A stretch of 64,000 nt of DNA from contig OU015541.1 of assembly GCA_907165065.1 (NCBI GenBank), positions 3,596,001 through 3,660,000 on the forward strand. Reading direction: 5' to 3'. The notes under the pieces were generated by a model. The model was not told the DNA's origin, ran no database searches, and worked only from the letters and a program-made list of their open reading frames with translations. Position numbers and translations under genes: made by a program. Source of the DNA: Caprimulgus europaeus (taxonomy: Eukaryota; Chordata; Aves; Caprimulgiformes; Caprimulgidae). Shown here piece by piece: positions 25,996-39,493 of this stretch. The stretch's first letter is position 1. Each line of letters starts with the position of its first letter.

Positions 25996-28900
25996 TGGAG
26001 GGATGCCACCAGGCATAGGCTTATATAGACTTTTGTATGTCCAAGACACAAGCCTCAGTGACAGCCAGTCTCACAGCACTGGTGACAGATGTGCTAAGTT
26101 ACCTTCCAAGACAAATGTACTGGAAGTGGCTAATGGGCCAGTAGCCTTCTCCAAGCCTCCTGGTGCCATGCAATGGTGTTCCTTGCTGGGGAAGAGAGCT
26201 GTAGCCACCAGTGTGCACCACTGCTTCCAGCCTGCCCATGTCTGGAGAACAACCCTGGCACTGGTAGGGGCTTTCTATGGGCACTGGCCTGCTCAGTGCA
26301 TGAAGGTGGCACACACAAGTTTTCCACTGCATTATACAGGCTCAGTGTGACTAATGGAAGGGAAACAAGGAGTGTTTGACCCCCATTAGTGTCATAATTT
26401 CAAGTGATGCCCACCCATTGCCTGAGCAGCCTGTTACATCCGCAGGGCTCTGACAAAGAGGGCTGTGTTCTTGCTGTGTATGATTAACTAAACCCTGTGT
26501 TAGATCTAAGGGGCTGAATGGGGACCTGAGGACACTGTTTGCAAAGATAAAGGACGTGTAACTGTAGTGGCACTGACACTGTGTCTGCTGTGGTGGGTTT
26601 GGAGTGGAGAGGGAGGCTGGGTCTTGGTTTTCTCCTGTTTGTAGCTATGGTACTTGCACTACATGAAATTTGAAAAATCCCTTTGTTTGGCCTCCCTCAG
26701 GCTTCCCACGTGGAAAAAGGGTGTGTGGGGATGGGAGTGTGTAGGGCTGTGAACACTGTGTGCTCTCTGCTGCCTGCATTGCCCAGGCCCATCGGGGTAA
26801 CAGGGAGGGAAGGAAAATTCACTCGCCTACATGATGGGAATTGTTCAGCTACTGCTGCCGTGGAGGAGGGGCTCTGTGTGTCACCCATCAGGGAAGCCCC
26901 CCAGGGGTCAGGTTCTCCTGTACAAAAACTCTTCTCTCCCCTGCCTCCACCCCAGTGTTTCCCACTGTTTAGATACAGAATTGCTCAGAGAACACTTTTT
27001 TTCCTACTGTTTCCACTTGCCTCTGCTCTCCTGAACCAAGACCACATATATCAAAATATGACAAGGATGAACTTCTTGCAGGATGAGGAGATACAGATAA
27101 GACCCCAAGACTTTACATCCTAATTCATTTCAGCATCACCTGTCTCCTCTGCTCATCATCTAACACTATTTTTATTACTCATAATTTTTCATATGGAGTA
27201 AAGTAGCTTGGGCAGCTCCATTTGACTGCAAATGCTTTTGAAGATTGACAGGAACAACACTTAAATTGTTGCATTCCAGGATAAGCATACCTTTCACTTC
27301 AGATACTGGGATAAAAATGATATATTGTGGTGGTGTTCCAGGTTTCATTTCACCTACAGCATCTGTATGTTATATGGCAGCAACCATTAGAAATGAGTGA
27401 TGCCAAAACCAGACAGAGCCTGTGCTCTTAATTGTAGGGGCCATTTGCTCTGCTGATGACAGACAGTGACTGCCTGTGTACTCTGACTTCACCCTATTCA
27501 TGTGTTTCTGTGGTTTTGCTGCAGTGTTTGGTATGAAAGCAAGTGAGAATATCCCTTTTGTACCATCTGTGGTGGGTTTCTTTTTTTCACCAAGTGTTCT
27601 GAAAGGTTAATTCCTGCTCAGACAAGTGTGATGTCTTTGAACTGGATTCAGAGATGCCCACAGGAATTCATGCCAGCTTCAGGGACTGGTCTAGGGCACA
27701 CCATTCAGAAGTGTGAGAGTCCAAGAGCTTTTCCACCTCATCCTGGTGTGGCTGTCTCAGCTGAGACCTCTGCCCATGGCACAGCCCCTTCCAAGCACAC
27801 TCAGTCAAGGGAGGAGCAAGTGTGGAGGCTAACATGATTTTACTGCCCAAATATGAGTCCTTTGCATGTAGAAGTAGCTCACCACGTTGTAGTCTGGTGT
27901 TCATTAACAGACAGGACAACATTTTGGATGGGTTTATGTTGGTGTAAATATTCAGCATGGGTTAGGGTAGCCAGTGGGATTGGAACCAGTGTGGGATCTA
28001 TATTAGATGCTTTCTGGAAGTCTCATTGGGACAGTGTATTTTGTGAGGTGTTTTTTCTGTTCACAAATATTTGCATGTCTACATACACACATGGTGAGTC
28101 TCTTTTGTAACGAGTCTTCAGCTGTTTGCTAATTGCTGCCATGCAAAGCACCGCTGTGTTTGGCATCTGGTTTCCTATGAACACCTTCACTTCTGGATAT
28201 TACTTTGGTAATCCTGATGAAAGCCAGCCTGGCAGCTCTGATTGATTGTCCCCATTTATAAAAATGCACCTTATCACCTAATCCTCACCACCACTGCCAG
28301 CCAGGCAGCTTCATTGTTAAAAAGATTAAACTATTATCCCATGTAAATACCAACCTCTAATTTTTAAATGTTAGGCTAGAGTCTTCCAATGGGAAAATGC
28401 CAGGATGCATGGGATGTTGCATTCTCTAGAGTTTCCTGGCCAACAGGTTTAAAACTCTGTGAAATATAACCTACTGTCTCATTTGTTATCTCTGCAGGTG
28501 AATTAGTGTCCTCTCTCCCAATCCAAGCTCAGCTGGTTTGTAAGTCAGAAATGAAAGTGAAGCATTTTTTGTTTTGCTTTTAAAATACTTTTTTTTTTTT
28601 TAAATTCTGCTTGAGTCACAGGCTAAAATTATAGTTGACTTTGGACTATTTACAGCACCAGGATTTTAATAGCAGGCATTCACTGAAAACTCAAAGAACA
28701 GTCCCCAGACATGGACAATTTAAACCTTTTGCTACTGTGTCTTGTACTAATACTGACTTTTTCCCATGGATCAGTATCAGGCAGAGACATGATGTAACCG
28801 AGGTGCATTTGGAGTCTCAGAAGAGCAGATTTCTTGGCTTACATATTTAGGAAGCTTTCATGAAAAGTCATTTGTACCTCACTGGGTTTTCAAACACCTT

Positions 28901-29084
28901 TGGCTTTTTATCGAGCCTGCTTTGAAAGGTGTGATTACACCCCAACATGCGCTTTAAATTAAGTCATTTTGGCTGATGGGAGTCTAATGTAGAACAGATT
29001 TAAGTAGTTTGAGTTACAAAGATCCCCACGAGGCTGAGTTTGGCCAGCTGAACACTTGCTAAAGGATGACTCATTTAATCTCTG

Positions 29085-29372
29085 TCAGCGTGGTGGATGA
29101 TGGTGCATGTTAAACCGTGTACAAGTGGACACATCTAACAGTAAACCTTTGTCCAGCTCTTGGTGTGGGGCACCGCTGTGAAACAGCCCTGCTGAAGCTC
29201 CCAGGATGGTTGCAGATGCCTGCTCTCCCACATGAGTGAAGGCAGCAGCAGCCCCAGCCCCCAGGGTGGTGTGTTGGACCGGCACATTCGTTGCTGTCAC
29301 TTGCTGGAACTGCTGAGCTGTTGCATGCAAGATCTGGAAAGTCAGCATGGTCTGGAGAAAGTGATTAAACAA
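29085..29372 (-). other. Anonymous 95-codon open frame
   Basis: It is open on the minus strand from an ATG at 29,372 to a stop at 29,085. The translation has a balanced composition (segments FQILHATAQQFQQVTATNVP and ALxGAGAAAAFTHVGEQAS-like Ala/Gly-rich stretches) and does not look like a low-complexity shadow. I recognise no family, no splice signals frame it and no neighbouring exon is evident. It may be a chance ORF, a piece of an old element or a small unannotated gene. Confidence 0.15.
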
Positions 29373-32300
29373 AGATACGGGGGCCTAAGGAAATGCCCTG
29401 GTTAGCTGAGATTTATGAGCCACGGTCAGATATGTCACTTGAAACTGCCAAAACAGAGGGGGATGGGCCTTGGCCCTTCCTGGATGTGGTGGAGAGCTGC
29501 AGGCTGTACTGCACCATCCCTTTGGTGTCCCTGCTACAATACAGCTGTCTGAGTGATGCCTGGAGCTTCAGATGTCTGGGCTCTTCCTTGGTGTTTCTTG
29601 CCTGGTCTATTTTCCTTTAGTATAAAGAATTCTGCACTCTTGCTTATTTTACATCTTCAGTTTTAAAAAAAATTGTTTTGTTTTTTTTTTTTCCTACATG
29701 GACTTGGCTTTTTCTGCAGATTTTTGACTGAGGTGAGGGACTGTGAGGCTGCAGGGTGGTCCTGTGTGGTACTTGTGATGGCACCGCACTGCACTCAGGG
29801 CAGGATCCGACCTGTTAGAGCTGCAGTATGGGCTGAAGAACAGATCTCTGGGTTTGATCCATAGCTGCTGATGTGGCTGGGGAGTCTCCTGCTGACCTTA
29901 CAGTGCCTCTGCCTATAGCACAAAGGGACTCTGAAGAGTTATATTTTAATAAGTCTGCATGTCCCTGCTTTGCCTGAAGTAAGAGAATGACTGGAGTTAA
30001 TGGCTTGTGCTTTGGTGATTTTTTTTCCCACTGCTTCTGGAAATGAAGGGTACTCACCAGCCTCTAGAACAGCTCCTCAGGCTTCTTTTCAAAGCTAAAA
30101 AGAGCCACTGTCCCAGCAGTGTCCAAGCTGGGAAGGAGACAAAGCCAATACCCACTAACTACACTGCTCTGAAGAACCAAGAGTGGTGAGGATCTGTCTT
30201 GCCTCTCCGTGTTGCACAGCTGTGCAAGGGGTGAGAAGATGGTGCCAGGTCCCCTGTGGCAGTTGTCCCCTTTGCCACAACCACCTTGTCGTGCCAGAAG
30301 GTGACTGGGAACACCACCCAGCCACAGAGCATGGAGATCCCTGGAGTGTTGACTGTCTACATCTCAAAGAGAGGATCTTCTCCTGGTACCTTTTATCTTT
30401 AAAACACTTTATTAAGGAAAAAAAAAATGAGCTAATGGGGCTAGAAATGGCAGTCAGGCAGGGGAATGATTTCAGAGGAGAAAAATGCTCATGAACCTCT
30501 CTGCTCCTCCCTGCAAAGAAGCTGCCAGCCTTGATGTGGCATGTCATTCATCAAGCTGTCACCTCGGGGGCCTGGAGATCATTCTGCTGAGGTTGGTTCA
30601 CCCAGGAGGGAGCGTGGGGCGCACCTGTAACCTTTGTCTCCTCGAGCTGTCTGCGGTTGTCCCCAAGGCTTGATTTTGACTTCAAATGCAACAATAGGCT
30701 GTGGGGGAGGTGGGGAGGGGCTGTGGGTTTCAGTGGGTGCTCATACCTGCAGGGGTGGGAGTGGGGAGCGTGTGGAGAGTGTCCTGGGAAGCCTCTCTTG
30801 CAGGGGTGTGTCGTAGCCGAGGGGTCACTCCCTGTTACCATGAGCAGCAGCACAGCCCACCTCTGCCCTGGGAATCATGGCATCAGCTGAACCCACACCT
30901 ATAGAACATTCATTTTGGGGGAGGGATGCCTAGTGCTGGATTTGCTCATGCTGAGGGTGGTTGAGAGCTCTTTCACAAGATTGCTGGTCACCTTTTTGGG
31001 ATGCAGAAAGCATCCTCCCAGACCTGACTGACTGTAAGCTGACAACTCTGGTCTAAAGCCTGGAGCTGTCTGGTTTTGTGGTAACTCTTCCTCTCCCTGT
31101 CATCTTCTCTTCCCCCTGTCAGCTGGGGATAGAAGCTGCAATGTGTTAGCAGAGACAATAGCTAGGCAGGAGGTTAAAAACACACCTGGGAGGAAAAAAT
31201 GAGCGGATGCCAGCTTTTTTTTGAAGTAACATGCAAGTATCTGTATAGAGGGAGTGGTCTGTAAAGCAGGGTAAAGGCCTAACAAGCCAGTAAGCCCCAC
31301 TCTCCTGGGTTATTGTATAATTTATATAGTACTTCAAAGGTATCGGGGCACTCAGCAAGTAAATACGAGGGGAGAATCCACCCCCAGAAAGTCTGCAATG
31401 TGACCTTACAGCCATTAAATCCCTGACTCTCCCTTTTTGCCATAACCTGGAACACCTTCCTGCTCCAAAAAATTTCCTGATGTCCCTTTTCCTTCCCTTC
31501 ATCAGGTGCTTTGTTCCTATATACACATTTCTAGACTAGAGCAGATGCTGGTTTTCCTGATGTTTAAGAATATGCTGTCTTGTATCAAGGAATCCATTTT
31601 CTTTCTTAGCCACTGAATATTTACAGACATCTTTTTGCCTTTTTTTTTTAAGATCTTACTCTTTTTTTATTATTTTAATTTTTTTTCTTTTAATTTTCCA
31701 AGTGGAAGGCAGGTTATACCATGTATTGCTCCCCAACAAAAGCTACAGTATTTCTGATATCACGCTATAATGCTTGCTGAGGATCAAAGGAACCTTTTCA
31801 AACATCATTATTTGTTACCATTAAGAGGTGGCAGCAACATCTTAACTAACCAACCTTCTCATCCAGGAGAGGAGGCATTGGTGATGGAGACACACTGAAT
31901 CCAGGGGCGTGGGCTGGACATCAGTTATTTCTGGTCAGTTTGGGCAGCTCAGTTCTTGGAGCAGAGCTGTGGCCCCAGTGAGCCCTCAGGGGATGCTTTG
32001 ACCTTTTGTATGAATTTAGATCAGCCCTGTGACTTCTCTAAATTCTGCCTGCCAGAGGTCTTTGGGTCAGAGCTCCTTCGTCACAGCACTTCCAGCTCCC
32101 AGCACACTCCTGGCAGTGTGGGAGAAGGGATGTAGTTCTTGATATTAATTTCCAAAAAGGCTGAATGTAAACTGGGTGTAAAAATGACAATCTGCTTGGG
32201 GTGTGTGCTTGTTATTTGTGGCTGCTGTGTATTTAGAGATGCTTCTGCTGAAATAAATGTCACTGCTTAAATTATTGGTGTAGGACAGCAAATGAGCTTT

Positions 32301-34132
32301 GCATATATCCCAGACCATAATGTTTCTGCCACCATTTAAATGGTTAAAGTAGAAGAGCTGCTCTCTTTGCTAAGATAAACAGGGTCCCTGTGTGAATAGC
32401 TTGCAGCCCCCAGTAGTAATCCCTTTCTGATCTCTGGTTATAAAAATGATAGATGGAATGTAAACTCCATAAAGATTAGTAATCACCAGGAGAGTAGAAA
32501 AAAAATATTGGGAAGCATTGCAAGGTTCTTCTGCATTCCTGAGGAATTCTGCAGAGATTCCTTTCCTTTGGTGGAGCTTATGCTATTCCCCAGGCTCATC
32601 TCCTTTCAAACTTGCTGTCTGGAGACAGTGGAGATGTTCACCAAGGATTTTCAACTATTTTTAAAGAAATCTGGCCTGGATTCACTGTGACCATATGTAA
32701 ATGACATGACCATTGTTTGCCTTAATTTTCTGCAGCAGTCAAGCAGGATAACAGGATGTCTGTACATGTCAAAGAATTTGGGGATTTACTGCTGGCTGGC
32801 ATGGTGCTGAGGGGTACTCAGGGAAGGGGTCCTGACCATGAAGCATTGGTGTTGCATGGCAGAACAGCAGCCCTCTGCCATCCTATACATCTCAGTGTAT
32901 TCATGGGGGATCCTTTTCTTCTAACCTTTTTCATGCAGGGCAGCACTTCTGAATGCAGATATTGATCCTGGGTGTCTGCTGTAGCAGGTCTGATTTTCAG
33001 ATCATGGTTTACCTTAAAATGTAACGATTTTACAAGGTACATATTTGGATTGCAAGTCATATATCTCAAAAAAAATTAAAAATCTGTCTTTTTAGTACAT
33101 CTTGTGAATTACTCTGGGGTTAAAAAGTGTGAAGGTGGATCTTCCCAAAAACTGAATAGTTGGGAACTGGATGATGGCAGTTTCAGCTGTTGAAAAATCC
33201 AGCCCATTGCATACATAGGGGATTTGCTGTATTTGAAATAATTTTCTGCTAACTGGTTTTAGTAATTTAATTTGGAGGAGGGGGCAATGCATCCAAATTA
33301 GTCTTTACCCACACCTGTGAGTTGGGATATTGTTGGTCTTGAGATCCATCTGTAATAGTGTATTTGGAGATTTGTGGTAGATTGGAGGAGGTTCATGATT
33401 GATTCCAGTGCACAGCAGGCAATAAAACATAAGAGTTAACCTGGGGCTGGCTCCTGCTTCCTGCTCCCTGGGTGCAACCCGCGGAGCTCGATGGGGGTCC
33501 TGGGCGCATCGCCAGCAGCAGCTCACCAAGCTTGTCACTGCACAGAGCTCTGCTTTGGATGCAGTTCAACAAGAGACATGTTCCCATCCTTTGGGATGGG
33601 ATGAGGCAAGGGGGTGAACGTCCCAAGTTCAGCTGGTACAGGTGGTTCAGTGGGGCAGGGAAGATCTGCTGGGAACAAACACATCGAGCAATTGTGGTGT
33701 GGTTAAACCATCAATGTGATAGCTGTGCCTGGGCTGAAAGCTGGGGGATTTGGGAATATGAGGAGGTTGTTTCACCTACAGTTCTGCAGGATTTTCCCAT
33801 GTACCTCCCACCCTCTGCAGGGCCTTTGGACTGTGTTCAGAGCAGCTGTCTCAGGTTGAACAGTACGCTCCAGGGACAAAGTTGGGCTTTCAATCAGTAA
33901 GAAGGTGTTTGTGGTATGTTGCCAAGATGGTGTTTTATTGTAAATTAACCAGTGCAAGCTGCATCAAGGACCACCCAGATGTCTCCCTGAGAGCATGGCT
34001 GTGCTTCGACACTCCTGTCAGGAGATCCCACTGCCATCTCGTCCCTGCAGCGGGTAAGAGCTGCCTGTCCTCTGCTGGTCCCATGTGCTCTTATGTGAGT
34101 CTCTTTTTTTCAGTTATCCTAGGAGAGTGTTT
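29373..34132. other. Intergenic spacer, third part
   Basis: I see no gene. It holds a T/A-rich low-complexity patch near 31,640-31,700 and a G-rich segment at 30.7 kb. Open frames of up to 142 codons (33,472-33,900) show no recognisable protein. Confidence 0.6.
30703..30727 (+). other. Potential G-quadruplex motif
   Basis: Four G-runs of three or more (GGGGG, GGGG, GGGG, GGG) are separated by loops of one to four bases, which satisfies the usual G3+N1-7 rule. There is no gene within 16 kb. Any role is unknown. Confidence 0.5.
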
Positions 34133-34335
34133 TCATAGAATCATGGAATGGTTTGGGTTGGAAGGGACCTTAAAGCTCATCCAGTCCCAACCCCTCTGCC
34201 ATCAGCAGGGACACCTTCCACTAGACCAAGTTGCTCAAAGCCTCATCCAACCTGGCCGAGAACACTTCCAGGGAGGAGGCATCCACAACTTCCTTGGGCA
34301 ACTTGTTGCAGTGTCTCACCAAGTGTTTCACCTCA
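34133..34335 (-). repeat. CR1 LINE 3' tail
   Basis: TCATAGAATCATGGAATGG is followed by the TTTGGGTTGGAAGGGACCTT block, CATCCAGTCCCAACCCC, then CTAGACCAAGTTGCTCAAAG and a CATCCACAACTTCCTTGGGC block. It is a minus-strand, 5'-truncated avian CR1 of about 200 bp and one of the better-preserved copies here. Confidence 0.93.
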
Positions 34336-36749
34336 GAGCATCTCATCTGCTGTGTCTGCAGTGCTATTGTATCTGTCTTACAGCTGGTAAAATGGGCTGC
34401 AGGCAAGAATTCTTCCAGGACCAAGTAGGAAACTCTTGAAAATTCAGAACTCAATCCAACGCCCAGATAAGCACTTAAAATATTCCTGTTTTTTCTCTTT
34501 TGCTCCTGATTACTGTCACTGATTTATCTTTCCTGACTAACTCTGCTGTTCCTGTTGCAAATCTGGATTTGACTGGAGACTACTTCAGCAAAACATCTGG
34601 GATTTTGCCCTAACAAGATCTGCAAGGCTAGCTGAAACAGCACAACTTATGTGTGCTCCAAGAATTAAAAACTCTGCTGTGAGTGCATTGACCTGTCTTC
34701 TTCTCCTGCAAAATGGATGGATCACTTTCAGTTCTGGCTTAGTGACATTCCACTTTGCTCTACATCAATGCTCTTAGTATTATGAATTGCTGTCTTAAAT
34801 CAACAAAAGCTGGATGTCCCTTTCAACAGCTTCTAGTGCTTACCTGTGTTAACAACCTCATACAGAAATAGTTGTGCTTCCAGATGTCTGACTTGTACAG
34901 TCTCACAGGGAGAGCTATTTATTAAACGGCTTAAGATAGGTTTTTTTAAAAAAATAAACAGTAAAAAAATTGTTTATCCCTCTTTTTATAGCTGGGTCAG
35001 TTCCCTATTCTGGTTCACAGCCTGGTTCCACAAATGGTTCTGCTGGCACAACCAGAAGGGGAAGGAGGGCAGAAACAGATTAGGTCAACGCTGCTGCCAA
35101 AGACAACATGTTGTCAAACCACGGCCTCAGTCCCTCCTGTGTGGGGAGCAGGTCTCCTCCGCTCTCTCCAGCCTTAAATATCAGCAACAAACAGCAAAAG
35201 AGGATCTGACGCTTCCTCTCCCAAAGCCAACGAGTGCCTGTAATAATAAGGATTTGATAAACACCCCAAAGCACTTAATCTGCTTTTTCAGTGAGCTGCA
35301 GGACAGGGAACAGCCAGAGAGACATTAAACAGCAAAAGTCGAATAGGTTGTAATTAACTTTAGAGCCCTGTGAAGCTCACACTGCCGTGTGTGGCGGGCT
35401 TGCTGTGGAACAAAGCTGGGTTTAGTGCAGGTTCTAATCTCAGTATCAAGTCAAGGCTTGTTCAGAGAAAGTGTCTGTGCCTTTATTAGCATGCAAATCA
35501 CATACCCTCTTTATTACACTGTCTCTGCATCTCTCCCTCTAGAGCAGTTTAATGGAAGCAGGCAAGAACTAATTAAATTCCTTTATTCATACCTCATGCT
35601 TGAAGCGCGGGGCTCAAGGCAAGAATGCCAATGGGCACACGCCCATGCCCTCTCCGTTTCCAGAACGAGCGTGGCATGCCTGACCTTCACCTCATTAGGG
35701 AAGGAATAAATCCCTTAGCATGAAGATGAGGATGTCAGGCACTATATGCATAAATCACATAAGGAGTTTCCAAATGGCTTTCATCTTGGGAGTCCTTAAA
35801 AGTTCAGAGCTATGGATCAATCCAGAGTGGATACCTTTCAGCAGTAATTCCACATCTGAAGCTCTTTAATAATGTGGCTCCTTTAAAGAAAAAAAAACTG
35901 AAAGCCCAAACCAGCTGAAATGGCAGTCTGCAATCAAGTTAATGACTTTAATTGCTATAAAATTACCAGACAGTGTATTTGTAAATTTAATCTCCTAATC
36001 CGCAAAGTACCTTTTTCCCTTTAGTCTTCCTAAAGAAAGTAAAACAGCTTTTGGTTTCCTTGCCAGTTTTTCAAGAATCTTTGAAAACTGAGGAGAAACC
36101 TCCCACATTTAGCCCAGCTGTGGTTCTGAGGTTTCTTTTTTTCTTTATTTAAAATATTATCCTTGATATTAATGCAAAATAGTTAATAGCAGGAACAGGA
36201 TCTAGCCCAGCAAACTAGCCTGTCTGAGTTTGAGAAGATTGCTTTGGTTCCCTGGATGACTGTACAAAGGTTATGCACAATACAAACCCTCCTTCAAGTG
36301 CTGAGGAGATTGGAGGTTGTGATAAGGAAGGAAAATCTTGTGCTGAAAAGCAGTAGTCAAAGAATGAACCCAGGACTGCTCTCTGTTACATTTCCAGTAC
36401 CTTATTTGAAGTATTATGGCTGGAAAATCACACTCAAAATTTGGCACTGAAAGATCCCAAAGTGCTTCCCTACAGGGATGCAGCTACTCTGCACAACAGC
36501 TCCTGCTCTGGGATGGACAGAAACTCTCCACTTCAGCAGGGAGTTTAGGGACCCTTGTGTTTCTGAATTGTGTAAATCCTGACAAACCTGGCAGTTTTTG
36601 TGCTTGCTGTTTAACCTCCTGGCTGGAGAACTGGAGAGGCTGTGCAGAATGTGGGGGATTTCCACTGAACTTTATTGGACCTACAAAATCAAGGAGGGTT
36701 TAGCTGTAAAATCCATTTTTTGCAAACTTAAAAATGCAGCTACATTTGA

Positions 36750-36930
36750 TGGTTGAGCATCTCACAGCTTTTATTCTCATCAAACCCTATGACTGCTATT
36801 TCTTTTCATTTTGAGTTGATGAAGAGAGGCAAAGATAAAGTGATGTGTCCAAGGCCATGAAGGAAATTAGTAGAGAAGCGATTTGAGCCTCAGGCATAGC
36901 CTTGGTTCTTGGCCATGGCACCTTCTCTGT
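36750..36930 (+). repeat. MIR/CORE-SINE fossil
   Basis: The order CTCATCAAACCCTATGA, ATTTCTTTTCATTTTGAGTT, GATGAAGAGAGGCAAAGATA, AAGTGATGTGTCCAAGGCCA and GATTTGAGCCTCAGGC follows the MIR consensus (tcacaacaaccctatgag, then catxttacagatgagg, aactgaggcxxagag, gttaagtgacttgcccaagg, then ggattcgaacccag) block by block. It is the clearest ancient SINE in the window. Confidence 0.75.
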
Positions 36931-39458
36931 GATGTTAGAAACAGGCTCATGGCTCTCCTATTTTGGAGAAATCACCTATTTTCCCATTTGCTATCTCTTC
37001 CTACTAGGGGGAATTATTTTTAAGTACAAAATAGCTGGCTGCTCCTATTAAGCTACTGTAAGAATAATCTGCATGGAAAAAACTCAGATCCTTTCCCAAA
37101 TAGGAAGTAATTTAGATTTCAGATTAATGGCTGTGACAATGGAAATATGTAAAATCTTTTCCTGACATGGAGCCCAAACTGTGATTAGTTCTTATCTGTG
37201 GTGAACACAGGTGTGAAAACTCACATGTGCTGCATGCATGGGACACACACTAGGGAAAGGCATAAACACCCCCGTTAGCAGTGCACCCAGGCTGTGGTGT
37301 GCATTTAGAGGTGAGTCAGCTGGTGCTGGTGAATGGCTTAAAAGTGAGCAATCCTGTGTTTTCCTGCATCCCCTATAAACTGACTCTTAAAAGCTGGTCC
37401 ATATGCAACTTAGTGCAGCACAAAACCAAACCATGAGTCTCTAGTGTCAGGAGAGATTGTGTTGCTAGATTTATTTTTGCCTTGTTGTCAAAGAAGCCTG
37501 TTTTCAGGAGCAGACTGTGCTGATCAGAGTCCAGGGTGGGCACCAGCAGGTTCGAGTACCCCATGCACCGTAGCTGTCTTAGCTTTTACTAGCTGGTGAG
37601 GCAAATATTGCAGCCTGAAAGGAGCTCTGCCCTGCAGCAGCTGTTCTCTTAGCGAATCTGGTGCTGCTTGTTTCAGAGCTAAGCCAGGTACATCTGCAGG
37701 AACCACAGCTGCACACTTTGTTGTGGGTCTTGAGCTATAGGAAGGAGATCCAAAACTTCAGTGACCTTTTGCTTTCAGCAGGAAAGGAAGGCCTTAGCTG
37801 GCTGAGGCTGATCCCTGCAGACAATATGGTTATGGCTCATGTCCCACTTGGAGATGAAAGGCCACAGGAGGGTGTGGAGAACCAAGTGATCTTGGAGCCA
37901 CCATAAGATATAGCTCAGTGGTGACCTTGTGGGAGCTGCAGAGTGCTCACTGACCTGTGCTCAGTCTTTCAGCTCAAACACTTGGACAGCTACTAGCATC
38001 CCCCTTTATTCAACTGGAGAAAACATCACAGTGCACATTGTCACCCCCGCCTTCTCTGTCTCTGATATTGTAATTGCCCTCTCTCACGTGTAAACCAGGA
38101 GTCTTGGGAGCTTGGTGTGCCGGACAAAAAAAAGGGGGGGAGGGAGGGCCTGAGATTATCTTGTCAAAGGAAATTATTTTCTGCATTTCCAAAAAAGTTT
38201 TAAATAGATGAGACCTCTTGATTTTGCCAGTCTTCCTCTCTTGCAGACGCTCTGCCCCCGATCTCATGAAGGGAAATGCATCGTACTCCTAGAAATAAAA
38301 GCAAGAGTGAGAAGTAGGGAGGATCAGGACACTGAGTTGTTCTCTCTGGGACCTATAAATCCTCAGTCCTGGCAGTGAAAGGAGCTTTGCAAAAGGAACA
38401 TTAAGAGTTGGATGGACAGCTGGGGTGGAGGGAGCCAGCACAAGGCCTGAGCCCAAGTTTGGAGTGATGATCATATTCTGCTGCTGTCAGCTGCAGCTTA
38501 CAAAGGAACCAGTGAACTTTCCCCTACTGTCACGGTCCTGTGGGTGGGATGGGGACAGCAGGACTGCAGTCAAGGGCTTTCTTTGCATGCCCCTGCTCAA
38601 GCAGAAGACAATCTCTCTCTGTGCAAGCCTTAAGCTGTACGTGGGCAGGGGCACGTACCTGAGCAATCCAGGTTCCACCCAGCAGAAGGGTGTGCAGTAC
38701 CAGGGAGCTTGTTGGGGAGGGAAGTGATGGGGGGAGAAGGCTTGTTCAGGTCAAGTGAGGATCTCTGTCAGTGTCTTTCCCTGTGTGCAACGGTTCTGCT
38801 GGTTTTCTCTCATACCAATGGTTTTAAGTTGCTGAAAACTGTGATCTGGATGTTGTGGCAGAGGGGCTGGCGAGCCCTGTGCATGGAGCCCGTCTTGCTT
38901 TGCATTATGTGAAGGTCCTTCCCATTCCCCACGTGTTCTGCTCACTGATAAGGTTAACAGGATAAAGAAAATGTTGCCAAATGCATTTTAACAGATGACT
39001 GCAATCTGCACTCAGCTGTTAGGCTGCTGGTTTTTTCTGTCTTAGGAAATGCAGAATGGGAAGTCCTAGCTTGAATTAGCGAGAGGGGTGAGATGAAAGT
39101 GTGGAGCTAATGATTGCAGAGTGAAGCTCTGCAAATTTCTCTTGCACTCGGTCGAACTACAAAATAATCAGATTAAGCCATAACTGTATAAATGGGGCTT
39201 GAGTGTGTTTGCTCTGCTGACTTGGTCATGCATTCAGGACGTTCAGAGTGGTGTAACTGCAGCCCAGGAGGTATTAGTCACGCTGGGAGAACTTCAGTGA
39301 ATATAAGAAGGCTTCATCTCAGCAGTTACCAAGGCAACCCTTGCTAATATTTCAGTACAATGCTTTTGCCCTCTGCAAGTCCCACGGATTAGCACTGGGA
39401 ATCTCAGAAAGAAGAGTTTCTTGTCAATATTGTGCTTGGATTGAGTGTATACCAGAGG

Positions 39459-39493
39459 AAAAAAGAAAAAAAAAGTAAAAAAAAAAAGTAAAG
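39459..39493 (+). repeat. A-rich low-complexity tract
   Basis: Poly-A runs are broken by G and GT. No element body is recognised. Confidence 0.75.

Larger units (their letters stand above)
18343..29084. other. Intergenic spacer, second part
   Basis: I see no gene. The segment holds a probable MIR at 19.0 kb, an AT/GT microsatellite at 20.85 kb, a T/G-rich tract at 21.7 kb and a possible MIR at 25.9 kb. Open frames of up to about 146 codons occur (for example 26,683-27,123), but their translations show no domain or family resemblance. Confidence 0.6.

Noticed and set aside
33472-33900. 142-codon open frame in the spacer
   Set aside because: No family resemblance, no splice signals, and its length is compatible with chance in moderately GC-rich DNA.
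33882-34439. 185-codon open frame
   Set aside because: Much of it runs through the CR1 tail at 34.13-34.33 kb, and the rest has no recognisable domain.
37548-37565. tRNA B-box-like GGTTCGAGTACCCC
   Set aside because: No cloverleaf, A box or acceptor stem can be built around it.
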